NCBI GenBank assembly: GCA_001949185.1
Contig: BDGG01000002.1
Span: 5,136,448-5,200,447, forward strand
Origin: Ramazzottius varieornatus
Taxonomy: Eukaryota > Tardigrada > Eutardigrada > Parachela > Ramazzottiidae
Length of the DNA: 64,000 nt
Direction: 5' to 3'
Shown: positions 63,660 to 64,000 of the stretch, piece by piece
How the letters are laid out: every line of letters starts with the position of its first letter
How positions within the stretch are numbered: position 1 is the first letter of the stretch
The notes under the pieces: generated by a model
The model's database searches: none
Told to the model about the DNA's origin: nothing
Seen by the model: the letters and a program-made list of their open reading frames with translations, nothing else
Made by a program: the position numbers and the translations under genes

Positions 63660-64000
63660 TCAGTAAAAAAGACTAATAGCGTACAGGTGCTTTTCATGAG
63701 CAGATAGGATTCTGATACAGTTAAATTGGAACCGGACCAACAGTGCGTAGTTACCGTTAGAAGCTGCGAAAGCTATCAATTACTGCCAAGTTTAGATGAT
63801 AAATCGCCCTGAGCCACACCTTGACACTACTTTCTGCGCCACACGCAGTCTTCACTGCGGCCTTGTAATCACAATGGACGATCGTTAGTACCTTAAAAAG
63901 ACATACCAGGTTGATCAAATTGTGTCACAAATTGCGTTTGACATAGGACAAAAACCAGAATACAAACGATCAGAAATTGTCAAAGTTCACTTATGGCATA
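63660..64000. other. upstream flank of MFSD11
   Basis: The last 341 bases should contain the MFSD11 promoter and leader. No other gene or element is recognisable before the window ends. Confidence 0.45.

Overview
The window is eukaryotic nuclear DNA. Genes are split by many short spliceosomal introns (mostly 50-250 bp, GT...AG, with a pyrimidine-rich acceptor), and both strands are used. Gene content (KDM5, KAT5/Tip60, an ERG/FLI-type ETS factor, IQSEC ArfGEF, RASSF, OXLD1, MFSD11) is animal. Compact genes, short introns and moderate GC fit a small-genome bilaterian, probably an ecdysozoan; tardigrade is my first guess and a nematode the alternative, but the sequence does not settle it. Layout: 1-5538 has no gene I can support. 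An IQSEC-type ArfGEF (5539-8792, +, 5' end not found) is followed by KDM5 histone demethylase (10456-17976, +, 22 exons). Converging on it is a 1556-residue protein (18824-25260, -) with the N-terminal module of KDM3/JMJD1C but no JmjC domain. Diverging from that is the MYST acetyltransferase KAT5 (26356-28608, +). An ETS factor (29401-37572, -) has its DNA-binding exons 3' and five upstream exons that I joined by phase across a 5-kb intron. From 37.6 to 41.6 kb I see no gene. A 652-residue protein with a possible PB1-like N-terminus and an LIR-like motif (41576-45305, -) is followed by a repeat-rich stretch (45.3-51.3 kb) with a 36-bp perfect palindrome, a decayed pogo/Tigger-like transposon with about 160-bp terminal inverted repeats, an assembly gap and a diverged repeat pair. 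Gene-dense DNA resumes with an Egalitarian/EXD1-like protein (51317-52411, +), MRPL43 (52872-53668, -), GNL3/GNL3L nucleolar GTPase (54325-57045, +), CCDC137 (57196-58272, -), OXLD1 (58763-59250, +), a C1-RA-SARAH RASSF protein starting only 48 bp after OXLD1 (59299-60795, +), and the MFS protein MFSD11/UNC-93-like (61075-63659, -). How they fit together: KDM5, the KDM3-like protein and KAT5 are three adjacent chromatin regulators within 18 kb. GNL3L and CCDC137 are nucleolar, MRPL43 and OXLD1 mitochondrial, so the right end is mostly housekeeping genes in head-to-head or tail-to-tail pairs. The exon models from KDM5 to MFSD11 each close to a single uninterrupted reading frame, which is the main support for the boundaries. 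Two small families of inverted-repeat elements recur, nearly always inside introns: one with a GTGGCGCAC stem (five copies) and one of about 52 bp with ACCTGCATACA arms (four copies). No tRNA, rRNA or CRISPR was found.
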